Part shown: piece after piece, positions 1 through 7,811 of the stretch
Numbering within the stretch: the stretch's first letter is position 1
Layout of the letters: every line of letters begins with the position of its first letter
Origin: 70-18 sp041691815
Lineage (GTDB): Bacteria; Pseudomonadota; Alphaproteobacteria; Acetobacterales; Acetobacteraceae
Length of the DNA: 13,910 nt
Direction: 5' to 3'
Assembly: GCA_041691815.1 (NCBI GenBank)
Contig: JBEPTZ010000120.1
Span: forward strand, 1-13,910
Notes under the pieces: model-generated
The model's database searches: none
The model's input: the letters and a program-made list of their open reading frames with translations, nothing else
Told to the model about the DNA's origin: nothing
Translations under genes and position numbers: made by a program

Positions 1-13
1 GTATAAGAGACAG
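1..13 (+). other. Residual Nextera/Tn5 mosaic-end adapter at the contig edge
   Basis: Bases 1-13 read GTATAAGAGACAG, which equals the last 13 bases of the 19-base Tn5 mosaic end AGATGTGTATAAGAGACAG used in tagmentation libraries. It sits exactly at the window edge with the insert-proximal end pointing inward, as expected for an untrimmed read. Phage sequence therefore begins at about base 14. The last residues read from the fibre gene here (V-S-Y) are adapter translation, not protein. A natural Tn5 or IS50 end is much less likely, because nothing else of a transposon is present. Confidence 0.9.
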
Positions 14-3000
14 CAGCGCCGCCCTGGCCGCCGGCCGGCACGGTGATCGCCAGCGTGGCGCCGGCCGGCATCTGACCGGCGGCGCTGCCGATGGTGATGT
101 GTTCCTCGCTATAGCCACCGCCGCCGCCGCCGCCGCCGCCCGAGGCCGCGGTGCCGGCTGCCACCCGCACGCTGCCGCCACCGCCGCCGCCCGGCCCCCA
201 GAGTTGCACCCGCAGCGCCTGCGCCCCGGCCGGGATGGCGATGCCGCCGGCATTGCCGGTGTAGACCGCGACCTGCGTGGTGGCATTGCTCAGCACGCCG
301 CCGGCCAGCACCAGATTGCCGCCCAGCACCACCGCGCCCAGCGCGCCGCCGGCGCCGGACAGCAGCGGCGCACTGGGGATCGCCGGAATCTGGCTGGCCA
401 CCCAGGGCTGGGTCGCCGCCGCCGCGCCGTCGATGGTCAGCCCACCGGCGCCCACCGCCACCGCGCCGGTGGCCCGGCTGACGGACAGCGGATTGTCCTG
501 CCAGCCGCCGGCGTCGCTGTAGCGGGCGATGGCGAAATCCGAGCCGGCATTGGCGCCGGACTCGGCCGCCCCGGTGGCGCCAAACGACCAGCGCGACACC
601 GCCGCGCTGCGCACGAAGATCTGCCGCGCCACCCCGGCCGGACCGGAGACGCTATACGCCGCGCCCTCCAGCGGGCCGCTGCCGGACGGGTTTGCGAGGT
701 CCAGCGCGGTGATGCCGGCCAGACTGCCGCCGCTGACCGCCAGCGCCCCGGCATCCTGTGCCGCGAGGTTGCCGAGGCCGGCGATGTCGGCGGCCGCCAG
801 CGTCACCACGCCGGTGCGCCCGGCCACCGAGGTGACCGCACTCGGGGCGCCGCGCAACCGCTCCCAGGTGACGCCGTTGAAGGCGAGCTGATCGCCGACC
901 GCCCATTGCGAAATGCCGTCCAGCGCCGTGCTGCCGGCGGCGGCGACCGCGTAGTAGAAGCCCTTGGTGCCAACGCCGGAGGCCAGCAGCGGCACATTGC
1001 CGGCAGCATCCCAGCCGCCCTGGTAGCTCATCGCGCCGACCACCGCGGCCGGCAGTTGCGCCAGCGGCACCTGGCCGTGCGGGTCCAATCCGGCATAGCC
1101 GCCGGGCTGGCCCTTATTGGCCGGCCGCTCATAGCCCTGCGCCAGCACCCAGGAGCGCAGCGCCACCGGCAGGCCGCCGACATTGAGCCCGCCGGCGCCG
1201 ATATCCACCGCGCCGCTGCTGCGGGTGATGGCCAACGGGGTGTCGAGCAGCGCGCCGATGTCGTCGTAACGGTCGATGGCGAAGTCCGACCCGGCCTGGC
1301 CACCGGTCTCGCCGGCGGCATCGGCGCCGAATGCCCAGCGGTTGCTGCCGTCGCTCTGCACGAACAACTGCCGCGCCTTGCCGGCCGGCGCGGTGATGGC
1401 GTAGGCGGCGCCCTCGGTGGGGCCGCTGCCGGCCGGGTTGGCCAGGCTCAACGTGGTGATGCCGGACAGGCTGCCGCCGCTGATCGCGGTGCCGCCATCC
1501 GGCTGGGTGGCCAGCGGGCCGAGATCGGCGATATCGGCTGCCGCCAGGCTGATCGCCCCGGTGCGCCCGGCGACCGAGACCACATCGGCCGGCGTGCCCT
1601 GGAAATTCTCCCAGGTGCTGCCGTTGAACACCGCGTGATCGCCGAGATTCCATTGCGAGATCCCGTCCAGCACCGTGCCGCCGGCGGTGCCGACCGTGTA
1701 GTAGAAGCCCTTGGTGCCGGCGCCGGAGACCAGCGGCGGCAGGTTGCCCGCCGCATTCCAGGCGCCCTGGTAGCTGAGTGCCCCGACCAGCGAGCCCGGC
1801 AACTGGGCGGCGGGAACCCGGCCGGTGGCGTCGAGCCCGGCATAGCCGTTGGCCGCACCTTTGGCGGTAGTGCTCTGGTAGCCTTGTGCGGCGACCCAGG
1901 GCTGGGTGGCCGCGGTGCTGCCGCCGATGCTGACCCCGGTAGCAAGCAGATTGCCGGCAACATTGAGGTTGATCGATCCGGTGCCGCCCTGCACCGACAA
2001 TTGCCCGGCGGCATCATTGATCATCCGCACCGAGAACCCGGCGCCGAGATTATTGCCGCGAAAATCGATATGCGGGGTGATCGCGGCGCCATAGCCGCCC
2101 AGGATCATGTTGCCGTTGGGGTCACTGCCGGTCTGGAAGGTCGCCGTCGGCGAGCCGACCGACAGGGCGGTGAACCGGCCGGATGCCGGGGTGCCGACGC
2201 CGATGCCGGGCGGCGAGGCGAATGAGCCGACGACGTAGTTGGTGGTGGCGATCTGCAGCGAATTATTGCCGGGCACCGGGGCCGGCACGCGGGGAATGCC
2301 GGTGAGCACCGGGTTGGCCAGCGGCGCGCCGCCCAGGGTGGCCAGCGCGGCGGCAGGGCTGGTCAGTTCGGCAAGGTTGCCGGCGGCGGTGACCAGTCCG
2401 GTGCCACTGGTGGCATAAACCGCCTGCCAGTCGGTGCCGGCGACATGACTGCTGCCGGTGGTCAGGCGCTTCCAGCCAAGCTGAGTCTGGCCGTTCAGCA
2501 CTGCATAATCGCTGCGCGCCACCATCTGGCCGGCGACATACAGTCCGCTGGTCGGCATCGCGGTGCTGGCGAGCAGCGTCTCGCTCGCGGTCTGGCCGTA
2601 GGCGGCGGCGGACGGGTCGCATTCCTCGATCACGTAACGCCAGGCCTCGCCGGCCGGATAGACATAGCCGACGCCCTTGTTGGCGACCGAGAAGCCGAGC
2701 GCGGCCGGCTGGCCGTGGATGATGTTGCCGTGCACGTTGTTGACGCCGCCGGGTGAGGCCAGCGGCGAGGCCAGGTTGCGGAAATGGTTGCCTGCGACAT
2801 AGGCACCGCTCAGCGTGGTCATCCGCACCGCCGAGGGATTGCCGAGCGCCAGCCAGGTGCCGCCGCCGCCGCGATTGGCGTTGCGGAATTGCGGGTCGCC
2901 GTCAAACACGTTGCGCTCGATGCGCAGGCGCTGGCGGCTCTGCGTCGCGGTCGGCCAGTAGATCGCCGCCTCGGTGAAATCGCTGATCCGGTTGCCCTCG

Positions 3001-4859
3001 AACGCCACGTCCTGGTATGCCCCGTCCGTGATCGCCGCACCGCCATTGCCGTCGAAAAATTCGATCGCGCGGGCGCCGCCGGTCTGGATCAGGTTGCCGG
3101 CAAACAGCGCGTTGTGCAGCGACGGGCCGACATAGATGCCGCGCGTCTGCATGCTGGTCTCGGCAATGGCGCCGTTATAGAAGCCGCTGCCGTCGCCGTT
3201 ATTGCCGACCCACAGCCCGCTGGCCGAATAGCCCCAGTCGGAAATCGCCGAGGGGGCCGGCAGGGTGCGCAGCAACTGGTTGTCGCTCACCTCCACCCAC
3301 CAGCCGCCGGGCGAGGGTATCACCGAGGCGTTGGTGTTGTTGGCGTAGAACGCGCCGTAGCCGCTGCCATACAGCGGCGTCACCGCCCCGCTGCCCAACG
3401 CCGGTTCGCCGGGCGGGCTGGCACCGCCGCCGGCGTTCTTCGACGAACCTTCGATGCGGATATAATACTGTTCCAGGTTGCGGTAATTCGGTTCCGACCG
3501 GCGGAACACGTCGGTGATGATGTTGTTGGCGACCTTCACCGCCATCACCGGCGTGCCGCCCTGGCTGGCATTGGTGTCGGCTGCGACGAAGATGCCGTAG
3601 CCCATCATCCGGCGCAGCACGTTGCCGGTGATGCTGAATACCTTGGCGCCCAGCACCTTGATGCCCTGGCTCTCGGCGATCAGGTTGTTGGCGATCACCA
3701 GGCCGGAGCGCACCGGGGCCGGGGTGCTATTGTCGGAATGGGCGCTGATCGCATCGTCGTTGCTGCCGATGACGATATTGTCGGTGACGATGGCGTTGGC
3801 CACGTCCCACAGCGCGATGCCGTCGCCGATGCTGCGCAACACACGGCAGCCGCGCACCGTCACCTGGTCGGAGGCGCGGATGACGATGCCGAAAGCGCGG
3901 GAATACTGAAACTCGCAGTTGGTCACCGAGATATTGGTGCCGACCAGCGAGACCATCTGCGCGCCGCTGCTGCGCAGCGTGTCGGCGCGGCCGCGCACCG
4001 TGAGGTCGCGCAGATGGAAATCGCTGAGCGGCATGAAGGTGGCGCCGAAGCTCTGCAACACACCGCCCGGCGTGCCCGGCGGCACCACGTTGCTGATGCC
4101 CCCACCATAGCCGGGCACCGCCGGGGCGCCGGCGGCGTCATCCATCAGCAGCACGGTGCGGCCGCGCCCGGCGCCGCACAGCACCACGTTCGGGCGGGCC
4201 TTGATATAGCCGCGGCCCATGTCGATCCGCCAGGTGCCGGCCGGCAACAGCACGGTGCCGCCATCGGGCAGGGCTGCGGCGGCGGCAATCGCGGCGTTGA
4301 TCGCATCCGCGGTATGGGTCACGCCATCGGTCACCGCGCCGGGGAAGTTCATCGCGTTGAAATGGTCGGCGGCCGGCGGGCCAGACAGGTCGGCATAGTT
4401 GCCGGAGCTGGCAACATTGGCCAGCCCGCCGATATCGTTGGCGGCGAGTGCCACATAGCCGGTCCGCCCGGCCACCGCCTTCACCGGCGAGGCCTGGGCG
4501 GTATGCTGCTGCACGAAGGCGGTGGTGGCGATGGCGTCGCTGTCGTCCTCGGCCGGCTGGGTCGGCGCGGTGGGGGTGCCGCTGAACGCCGGCGAGCTGA
4601 CCGGGGCCAGGTAATCAGCATCGGTGACCAGCTGGCCGTCGCTGATGCGCAGGCCGGGGCCGACGCCGACCGGCTCGGGCCCGCCGGGCCGCACGCCGAC
4701 CCGGCCGAGCAGCGTGTTCTGCGCCAGGGTCAGGCGAGGTTGGGTGTCGGCCAGCAGGGCAGCCGCGCTGGTGACGCGCAGCTCCCCGTCCTGGCCGATC
4801 AGCAGATGGTCGTCATCGGTGGTGGCGACGGCCTGCGGCAGTTGCTCCAGCGTGGGCAT
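1..4859 (-). CDS. Giant beta-helix tail fibre/tailspike, C-terminus cut off by the window edge
   Basis: One reading frame runs without a stop from ATG at 4859 to the left edge: 1,619 codons, the last few being adapter. It is probably a receptor-binding fibre at the baseplate periphery. Residues 1-75 form a docking module related to that of the next gene upstream (start MPTLEQLPQ, then LLGR and VGPGL). A fibre motif IATTAFVQQ lies near residue 110 and a related IATTNYV near 870. From about residue 165 to 715 there is a right-handed beta-helix, opened by DGVTHTADAINAAI and GGTVLLPAGTW, with many short G-N/D-I-V type coils. Residues 1006-1490 are a tandem 249-residue repeat. From about 1525 a glycine-rich domain follows (LWGPGGGGGGG, then nine glycines). 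The start is supported by AAAGG 7 bases upstream. Enzymatic (depolymerase) activity is possible but no catalytic residues can be assigned. The true C-terminus and any chaperone domain lie outside the window. Confidence 0.85.
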   Translation of the reverse strand, partial: MPTLEQLPQAVATTDDDHLLIGQDGELRVTSAAALLADTQPRLTLAQNTLLGRVGVRPGGPEPVGVGPGLRISDGQLVTDADYLAPVSSPAFSGTPTAPTQPAEDDSDAIATTAFVQQHTAQASPVKAVAGRTGYVALAANDIGGLANVASSGNYADLSGPPAADHFNAMNFPGAVTDGVTHTADAINAAIAAAAALPDGGTVLLPAGTWRIDMGRGYIKARPNVVLCGAGRGRTVLLMDDAAGAPAVPGYGGGISNVVPPGTPGGVLQSFGATFMPLSDFHLRDLTVRGRADTLRSSGAQMVSLVGTNISVTNCEFQYSRAFGIVIRASDQVTVRGCRVLRSIGDGIALWDVANAIVTDNIVIGSNDDAISAHSDNSTPAPVRSGLVIANNLIAESQGIKVLGAKVFSITGNVLRRMMGYGIFVAADTNASQGGTPVMAVKVANNIITDVFRRSEPNYRNLEQYYIRIEGSSKNAGGGASPPGEPALGSGAVTPLYGSGYGAFYANNTNASVIPSPGGWWVEVSDNQLLRTLPAPSAISDWGYSASGLWVGNNGDGSGFYNGAIAETSMQTRGIYVGPSLHNALFAGNLIQTGGARAIEFFDGNGGAAITDGAYQDVAFEGNRISDFTEAAIYWPTATQSRQRLRIERNVFDGDPQFRNANRGGGGTWLALGNPSAVRMTTLSGAYVAGNHFRNLASPLASPGGVNNVHGNIIHGQPAALGFSVANKGVGYVYPAGEAWRYVIEECDPSAAAYGQTASETLLASTAMPTSGLYVAGQMVARSDYAVLNGQTQLGWKRLTTGSSHVAGTDWQAVYATSGTGLVTAAGNLAELTSPAAALATLGGAPLANPVLTGIPRVPAPVPGNNSLQIATTNYVVGSFASPPGIGVGTPASGRFTALSVGSPTATFQTGSDPNGNMILGGYGAAITPHIDFRGNNLGAGFSVRMINDAAGQLSVQGGTGSINLNVAGNLLATGVSIGGSTAATQPWVAAQGYQSTTAKGAANGYAGLDATGRVPAAQLPGSLVGALSYQGAWNAAGNLPPLVSGAGTKGFYYTVGTAGGTVLDGISQWNLGDHAVFNGSTWENFQGTPADVVSVAGRTGAISLAAADIADLGPLATQPDGGTAISGGSLSGITTLSLANPAGSGPTEGAAYAITAPAGKARQLFVQSDGSNRWAFGADAAGETGGQAGSDFAIDRYDDIGALLDTPLAITRSSGAVDIGAGGLNVGGLPVALRSWVLAQGYERPANKGQPGGYAGLDPHGQVPLAQLPAAVVGAMSYQGGWDAAGNVPLLASGVGTKGFYYAVAAAGSTALDGISQWAVGDQLAFNGVTWERLRGAPSAVTSVAGRTGVVTLAAADIAGLGNLAAQDAGALAVSGGSLAGITALDLANPSGSGPLEGAAYSVSGPAGVARQIFVRSAAVSRWSFGATGAAESGANAGSDFAIARYSDAGGWQDNPLSVSRATGAVAVGAGGLTIDGAAAATQPWVASQIPAIPSAPLLSGAGGALGAVVLGGNLVLAGGVLSNATTQVAVYTGNAGGIAIPAGAQALRVQLWGPGGGGGGSVRVAAGTAASGGGGGGGGGYSEEHITIGSAAGQMPAGATLAITVPAGGQGGAAVSY
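117..140. repeat. CCG/GGC triplet run encoding polyglycine
   Basis: A run of GCC/CCG triplets, read on the minus strand as part of a stretch of nine glycines between a serine and YSEEHITIG in the giant fibre's glycine-rich domain. Only a few bases differ from a pure triplet repeat. The stretch is prone to slippage and to poor sequencing, and it lies about 100 bases from the place where the contig ends. Confidence 0.75.
390..1097 (-). repeat. Fibre tandem repeat, second copy (about 236 residues)
   Basis: This is the C-terminal copy of the internal fibre repeat, fibre residues 1255-1490. It opens with YAGLDPHGQVPLAQLP and continues through GTKGFYY, LDGISQW, VAGRTGVVTLAAADIAGLG, SGGSLAGIT, LANPSGSGP and GSDFAIARY to WVASQ. 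Each landmark lies exactly 747 bases (249 codons) from its match in the first copy (YAGLD at 1097 against 1844, WV at 404 against 1151). The two copies therefore align without a net insertion or deletion, although the codons have diverged. Confidence 0.85.
1098..1844 (-). repeat. Fibre tandem repeat, first copy (249 residues)
   Basis: Fibre residues 1006-1254, opening with YAGLDATGRVPAAQLP and running through GTKGFYY, LDGISQW, VAGRTGAISLAAADIADLG, SGGSLSGIT, LANPAGSGP, GSDFAIDRY and WVLAQGY to KGQPGG. It is followed directly by the second copy, so the unit is a head-to-tail duplication. A partial echo of its end, TQPWVAAQGY, lies just upstream of this copy, which suggests that the module boundary is the WVxxQGY linker. 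Such repeats would lengthen a trimeric shaft; that role is inference. Confidence 0.85.
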
Positions 4860-4873
4860 GCAGAAACCTTTCC

Positions 4874-4891
4874 GGCTCCGCGCGGGGAGCC
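4874..4891 (-). other. Intergenic hairpin between the two spike genes
   Basis: The 67-base gap between the 790-residue spike gene (stop at 4927) and the giant fibre gene (start at 4859) contains a perfect 6-base inverted repeat, GGCTCC/GGAGCC, with a 6-base loop of G and C. No T-run follows on the minus strand, so it does not look like a normal intrinsic terminator. It lies immediately upstream of the fibre gene's weak ribosome binding site (AAAGG, 4867-4871). It could adjust relative expression or protect the message; both are inference. Confidence 0.4.
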
Positions 4892-4926
4892 TGCCGGGGG
4901 TGGGCGGGAGGAGGGAAGCGGGGCGG

Positions 4927-7299
4927 TTAAGCCACTGGAACCCAGCCGGTGGCATCGGTGCCATCGGTCTTGATCCACAGAGTTTCGCCGGCGACACCAT
5001 CGAGATTGCGATAATCGGAGCCGGGCGGTGCGACCTGGCCGCCTTCGGGCAGACCGCGGCCAACCAGCGACAGGCAGCCGGTCGGTTCGGCGTCGCTGGT
5101 CAGCCGCAGCCGGCCGCCGGCGCCGGGCCGCAGCACCACGTCGGTGTTGGCACTGCTGGTCAGCAGCGTGCCGCCGGCGCCGTCGCCGCGCACCCAGCCG
5201 GTGGTGGCGAAGCCGCCGGCCCGCCAGGCGCCCCAGCTGGCGGTCCATTGCACGTCGCTGTCGGCCACCGCCGGCAGGTCGGCATAGGTCCAGTTGTCCT
5301 GCTGCGGGTTGCTGCCGGCGCGGCGGAACAGCACGTCGACATTGCAGCGCACCAGCAGCCGGCGCTCCTCGGGTAGCCGCCCGCCCGGATAGGCAACCGC
5401 CTGCGCGCCGCTGCCGTCGCCGCTGACCGCGACGGCAACCGCGGTGCCGGGGCGGCCGTAGAGGCTGCCGGCGGCGATGACCACGGCGCCGATCACCGCG
5501 CCGCCATAGACGACCGCCTGGGCATTGGCCTGGATGCCGCCGCTGCCGGGTGGGCCGATGGTCAGCACTGCCTGGGTATAGCCGCTGCCACCGTCGGTGA
5601 TACGCACGAAGCTGATGCCGCCCTGCGCCCGCGCCTGGCTGGCCAGCAGCATGCTGTCGACGCCATTGGGTGCGGTGGTGATCATGATGCTGTCGGCGAT
5701 ATCGGGAAACACGATGCGTTGCAGCCCGTCATCCAGCGCCGGATTGGCGGTGAAGCGGGCGGTGAAGTTGTAGTTGTTGTCGCGCACCAGCACCGCGTCG
5801 GTGTCGGCGCGCAGGCAGTCATTGACGTCGCCGCCGCCGACGAAGCTGTTGCGCGCCACCTGCACCCCCTGCGCCCCGTCGCGCAGCCAGACGCCGCCGG
5901 CGCCGGCGCCGAAGCCAATCCAGTTGCCGGTGATCGCCAGGTTCGACGTGACGATGCCGAAGCTCGCGCCGCTGCCGTCCGCCTCCACATTGCTGGCGGC
6001 GATGGCAAACATCGTGCAACCCTGCACGGTATTGCCGTCAACCCGGATATTGCTGCCGCCGCCGCAGTTGATGCCGAACATGGCACCCTGCACCAGATTG
6101 GCCGAGATGTCGCAGTCCATCGAGCCGCCGCAATCGATGCCGTAGGCGGCGCCGCCGGCGGTGGCATTGGTGATCGTGTTGCCGCACACCCGGCTGCCGG
6201 CGGCGTTGGCCAGGATGCCGCCGCCGCCATTGCCCGGCCCGCCATTATCGGCCAGCAGATTGCCCTGCACCGACAGCGCATGGCCGGAGACGGCGATGCC
6301 ATAGATGGCGTTGTCGTGGCAGATATTGCCGGACACCAGCACCGCGAGCGCATCCGGATTGGCATTGCCCCAGACCGGCGGCTCGGCGTTGCTGGAGTTA
6401 TAGTTGCCCACCGCGATGCCGCGCTGGTTGCCCCAGCAGCGATTGCCGAGCACCTGCACCAGCCGCGCCTTCTGCACGAAGGCGGCGTCGTTGAAATCGA
6501 CATTGATGCCGTATTGCGCGTTATCCCAGGCGCGGCAGCCGCTGACCTGCACCCCGACGCAGGCCTGCACCCACAGCCCGTGCGCGGCGTTGCCGGAAAA
6601 TTCGCAGTTGCGCAGCACGATCCGCCCAACCACCGGATCGCTGGCCTGGATGGTGAGGCCACTGCCCAGCACGTTGCCAGAGGCGTTACGGAACTGGCAG
6701 CGGGCGATGTCGGCATTCGCGCAGACACTGGTCAGCAGCACCCCCCAGCTCTGTTCGCTCACCTGGGCATTGTTGGCATCGAAGATCACCCCCTCGGCGC
6801 GAAAACCATCGGCCTGGACTGCGATCCACGCGCCATTGCCCACCTGCGCGCCGCGCTTCAGCACCGACAGGCCGGGGCTGCCGAGCAGCACCGCGTTCGG
6901 CTGGGTGATGGTCCACTGGCCGTTGACCAGATAGGTCCGCGCCCCCAGCCGCACCGGCTTGCCGGAGGCCAGCGCCAGGGTGAGGGCGGCGCTGTCATCG
7001 GTGCTGCCATCGCCCTTGGCGCCGAAGCTCTCAGCCGGCACCGCGTCCTGCGGCAGCAGCGGCACGCCGATCAGCGTGGTGCCCGCCATCGCCAGCCCTG
7101 GCCCGACCGTCAGCGCCTGCACGTCGCCGGTGCCGACCGCGCGGCCGAGCATCTGGCCCTTGGACAGCACGATCTCCGGCTGCACGCCGGCCAGCAATTG
7201 CGCGCGGGTGACGCTGCGCAACTGGCCGCCCTGGCTGACCATCAACAGGTCGCTGTCCGCCGCCGCCTGGCCCTGCGGCAACTCGGTGAGTGTCGGCAT
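4927..7299 (-). CDS. Beta-helix tailspike, pectate-lyase-3-like, 790 residues
   Basis: A probable host-binding or polysaccharide-degrading spike. Residues 1-75 form a docking module related to that of the giant fibre (MPTLTELPQ, SVTRAQLLAG, LGR, LTVGPGL). FGAKGDGSTDDSAALTLAL at about residue 93 is the usual entry motif of pectate-lyase-3 or GH28-like phage beta-helices. Coils rich in N-x-I/V-x-G-N (for example GNRCWGNQRGIAVGN, NTITNATAGGAAYGI) run to about residue 500. Residues 565-640 hold two degenerate GGSGYT-type glycine-rich repeats. The end resembles common fibre tails (APPGSDYRN, ETLWIKTDGTDATGWVPVA). The ATG at 7299 has GGGAG upstream, inside the end of the preceding gene. No signal peptide or S74-type autocleaving chaperone is visible. 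Catalytic residues cannot be assigned by eye, so lyase, hydrolase or purely structural roles all remain open. Confidence 0.85.
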   Translation of the reverse strand: MPTLTELPQGQAAADSDLLMVSQGGQLRSVTRAQLLAGVQPEIVLSKGQMLGRAVGTGDVQALTVGPGLAMAGTTLIGVPLLPQDAVPAESFGAKGDGSTDDSAALTLALASGKPVRLGARTYLVNGQWTITQPNAVLLGSPGLSVLKRGAQVGNGAWIAVQADGFRAEGVIFDANNAQVSEQSWGVLLTSVCANADIARCQFRNASGNVLGSGLTIQASDPVVGRIVLRNCEFSGNAAHGLWVQACVGVQVSGCRAWDNAQYGINVDFNDAAFVQKARLVQVLGNRCWGNQRGIAVGNYNSSNAEPPVWGNANPDALAVLVSGNICHDNAIYGIAVSGHALSVQGNLLADNGGPGNGGGGILANAAGSRVCGNTITNATAGGAAYGIDCGGSMDCDISANLVQGAMFGINCGGGSNIRVDGNTVQGCTMFAIAASNVEADGSGASFGIVTSNLAITGNWIGFGAGAGGVWLRDGAQGVQVARNSFVGGGDVNDCLRADTDAVLVRDNNYNFTARFTANPALDDGLQRIVFPDIADSIMITTAPNGVDSMLLASQARAQGGISFVRITDGGSGYTQAVLTIGPPGSGGIQANAQAVVYGGAVIGAVVIAAGSLYGRPGTAVAVAVSGDGSGAQAVAYPGGRLPEERRLLVRCNVDVLFRRAGSNPQQDNWTYADLPAVADSDVQWTASWGAWRAGGFATTGWVRGDGAGGTLLTSSANTDVVLRPGAGGRLRLTSDAEPTGCLSLVGRGLPEGGQVAPPGSDYRNLDGVAGETLWIKTDGTDATGWVPVA
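5385..5605 (-). repeat. Degenerate GSGYT-type repeat pair in the spike's C-terminal part
   Basis: On the minus strand this encodes DGGSGYTQAVLTIGPPGSGG, then QANAQAVVYGGAVIGAVV, then a second looser copy (AAGSLYGRPGTAVAVAVSGD, GSGAQAVA). The alternation of G-S-G-Y-T, a short beta stretch, and G-S-G-A is a recurrent motif in phage structural proteins. It probably forms a small beta domain between the helix and the C-terminal tip. Confidence 0.55.
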
Positions 7300-7302
7300 G
7301 CG

Positions 7303-7797
7303 TCAAGCTCCCAACAGGATCGGATTGCCGTTCTGGTCGCTGATCACGGCGCCGGTATTGGTGGTAAGGGCACTCACCGGCGCGGTGGTGGTGGCCAGTG
7401 CGATCACCGGCAGCAGCAGCGCCCGCCCGACCGTGCGGCCGGCCTGGGTCACCACCGTCACCTGCAGCACGTAGGTGGTGCCGACCGCGCCGCCGGACAG
7501 CCAGAACACCAGCACCGCGCCATCGGCAGCAACGCTGTTCACCACCAGGTCGCCGGGGCCGGAGGGCGAGGCGGTGACCGCCACCGAGGCGATCTGGTCG
7601 CCATCATTGCCGAGCAGAGCTGCCGAGATGTCAAACTCGTAGTCCAGCACATCGGCCGGGTCCTTGCCCGGCCAGGTCAGCGGCAGCGGTGCTGAGACAG
7701 TGGCGCCACGCGCCACCGGGGCGAAGCCGTCCAGCACCAGGCAGCGGGCGCTTGACGGCCGCCAGACATGGGTGACCGGGGTTACGGTTGCGGACAT
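7303..7797 (-). CDS. Small beta-sandwich tail protein, probable fibre-tail adaptor, 164 residues
   Basis: It lies between the glycine-rich protein gene and the spike gene, where adaptors joining fibres to the baseplate are often encoded. The segment LPLTWPGKDPADVLDYEFDI followed by GNDGDQIASVAV and VFWLSGGAVGTTYVLQVTV has the alternating beta pattern of an Ig-like fold. It resembles phage proteins annotated as fibre-tail adaptor; that recognition is from memory. I chose ATG at 7797 because GGAGAG (7804-7809) lies 6 bases upstream. A TTG six codons earlier (7815) would overlap the previous stop and cannot be excluded. The last codons carry the ribosome binding site of the spike gene, which starts 3 bases past the stop. 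Confidence 0.7.
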   Translation of the reverse strand: MSATVTPVTHVWRPSSARCLVLDGFAPVARGATVSAPLPLTWPGKDPADVLDYEFDISAALLGNDGDQIASVAVTASPSGPGDLVVNSVAADGAVLVFWLSGGAVGTTYVLQVTVVTQAGRTVGRALLLPVIALATTTAPVSALTTNTGAVISDQNGNPILLGA

Positions 7798-7803
7798 GCT
7801 GTG

Positions 7804-7809
7804 CTCTCC
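7804..7809 (-). promoter_or_regulatory. Ribosome binding site deciding the adaptor start
   Basis: The minus strand reads GGAGAG, 6 bases before ATG at 7797. It overlaps the codons after the upstream TTG (7815), so it favours the ATG over the longer TTG reading. Confidence 0.6.
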
Positions 7810-7811
7810 GC

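Noticed and set aside
1..13. Genuine Tn5/IS50 insertion end
   Set aside because: Only the mosaic-end tail is present, exactly at the sequence edge, without transposon body or target duplication; an adapter remnant explains it better.
99..2225. Long plus-strand open frame of 708 codons
   Set aside because: It lies fully antisense to the giant fibre. Its product is low-complexity, rich in Ala, Arg, Gly and His, with no recognisable motif. High GC content keeps antisense frames open.
4874..4891. Intrinsic terminator between the two spikes
   Set aside because: The stem is only 6 bases and no T-run follows on the transcribed strand, so it is recorded only as a hairpin.
2784..4973. Long plus-strand open frame of 729 codons
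   Set aside because: Antisense to the fibre's beta-helix part. The His/Ala/Gly-rich product is typical of an antisense shadow, and the frame crosses the gap between two real genes without any start signal of its own.
5719..7695. Plus-strand open frame of 658 codons
   Set aside because: Antisense to the 790-residue spike and the adaptor, both supported by family motifs and ribosome sites. The product is compositional only.
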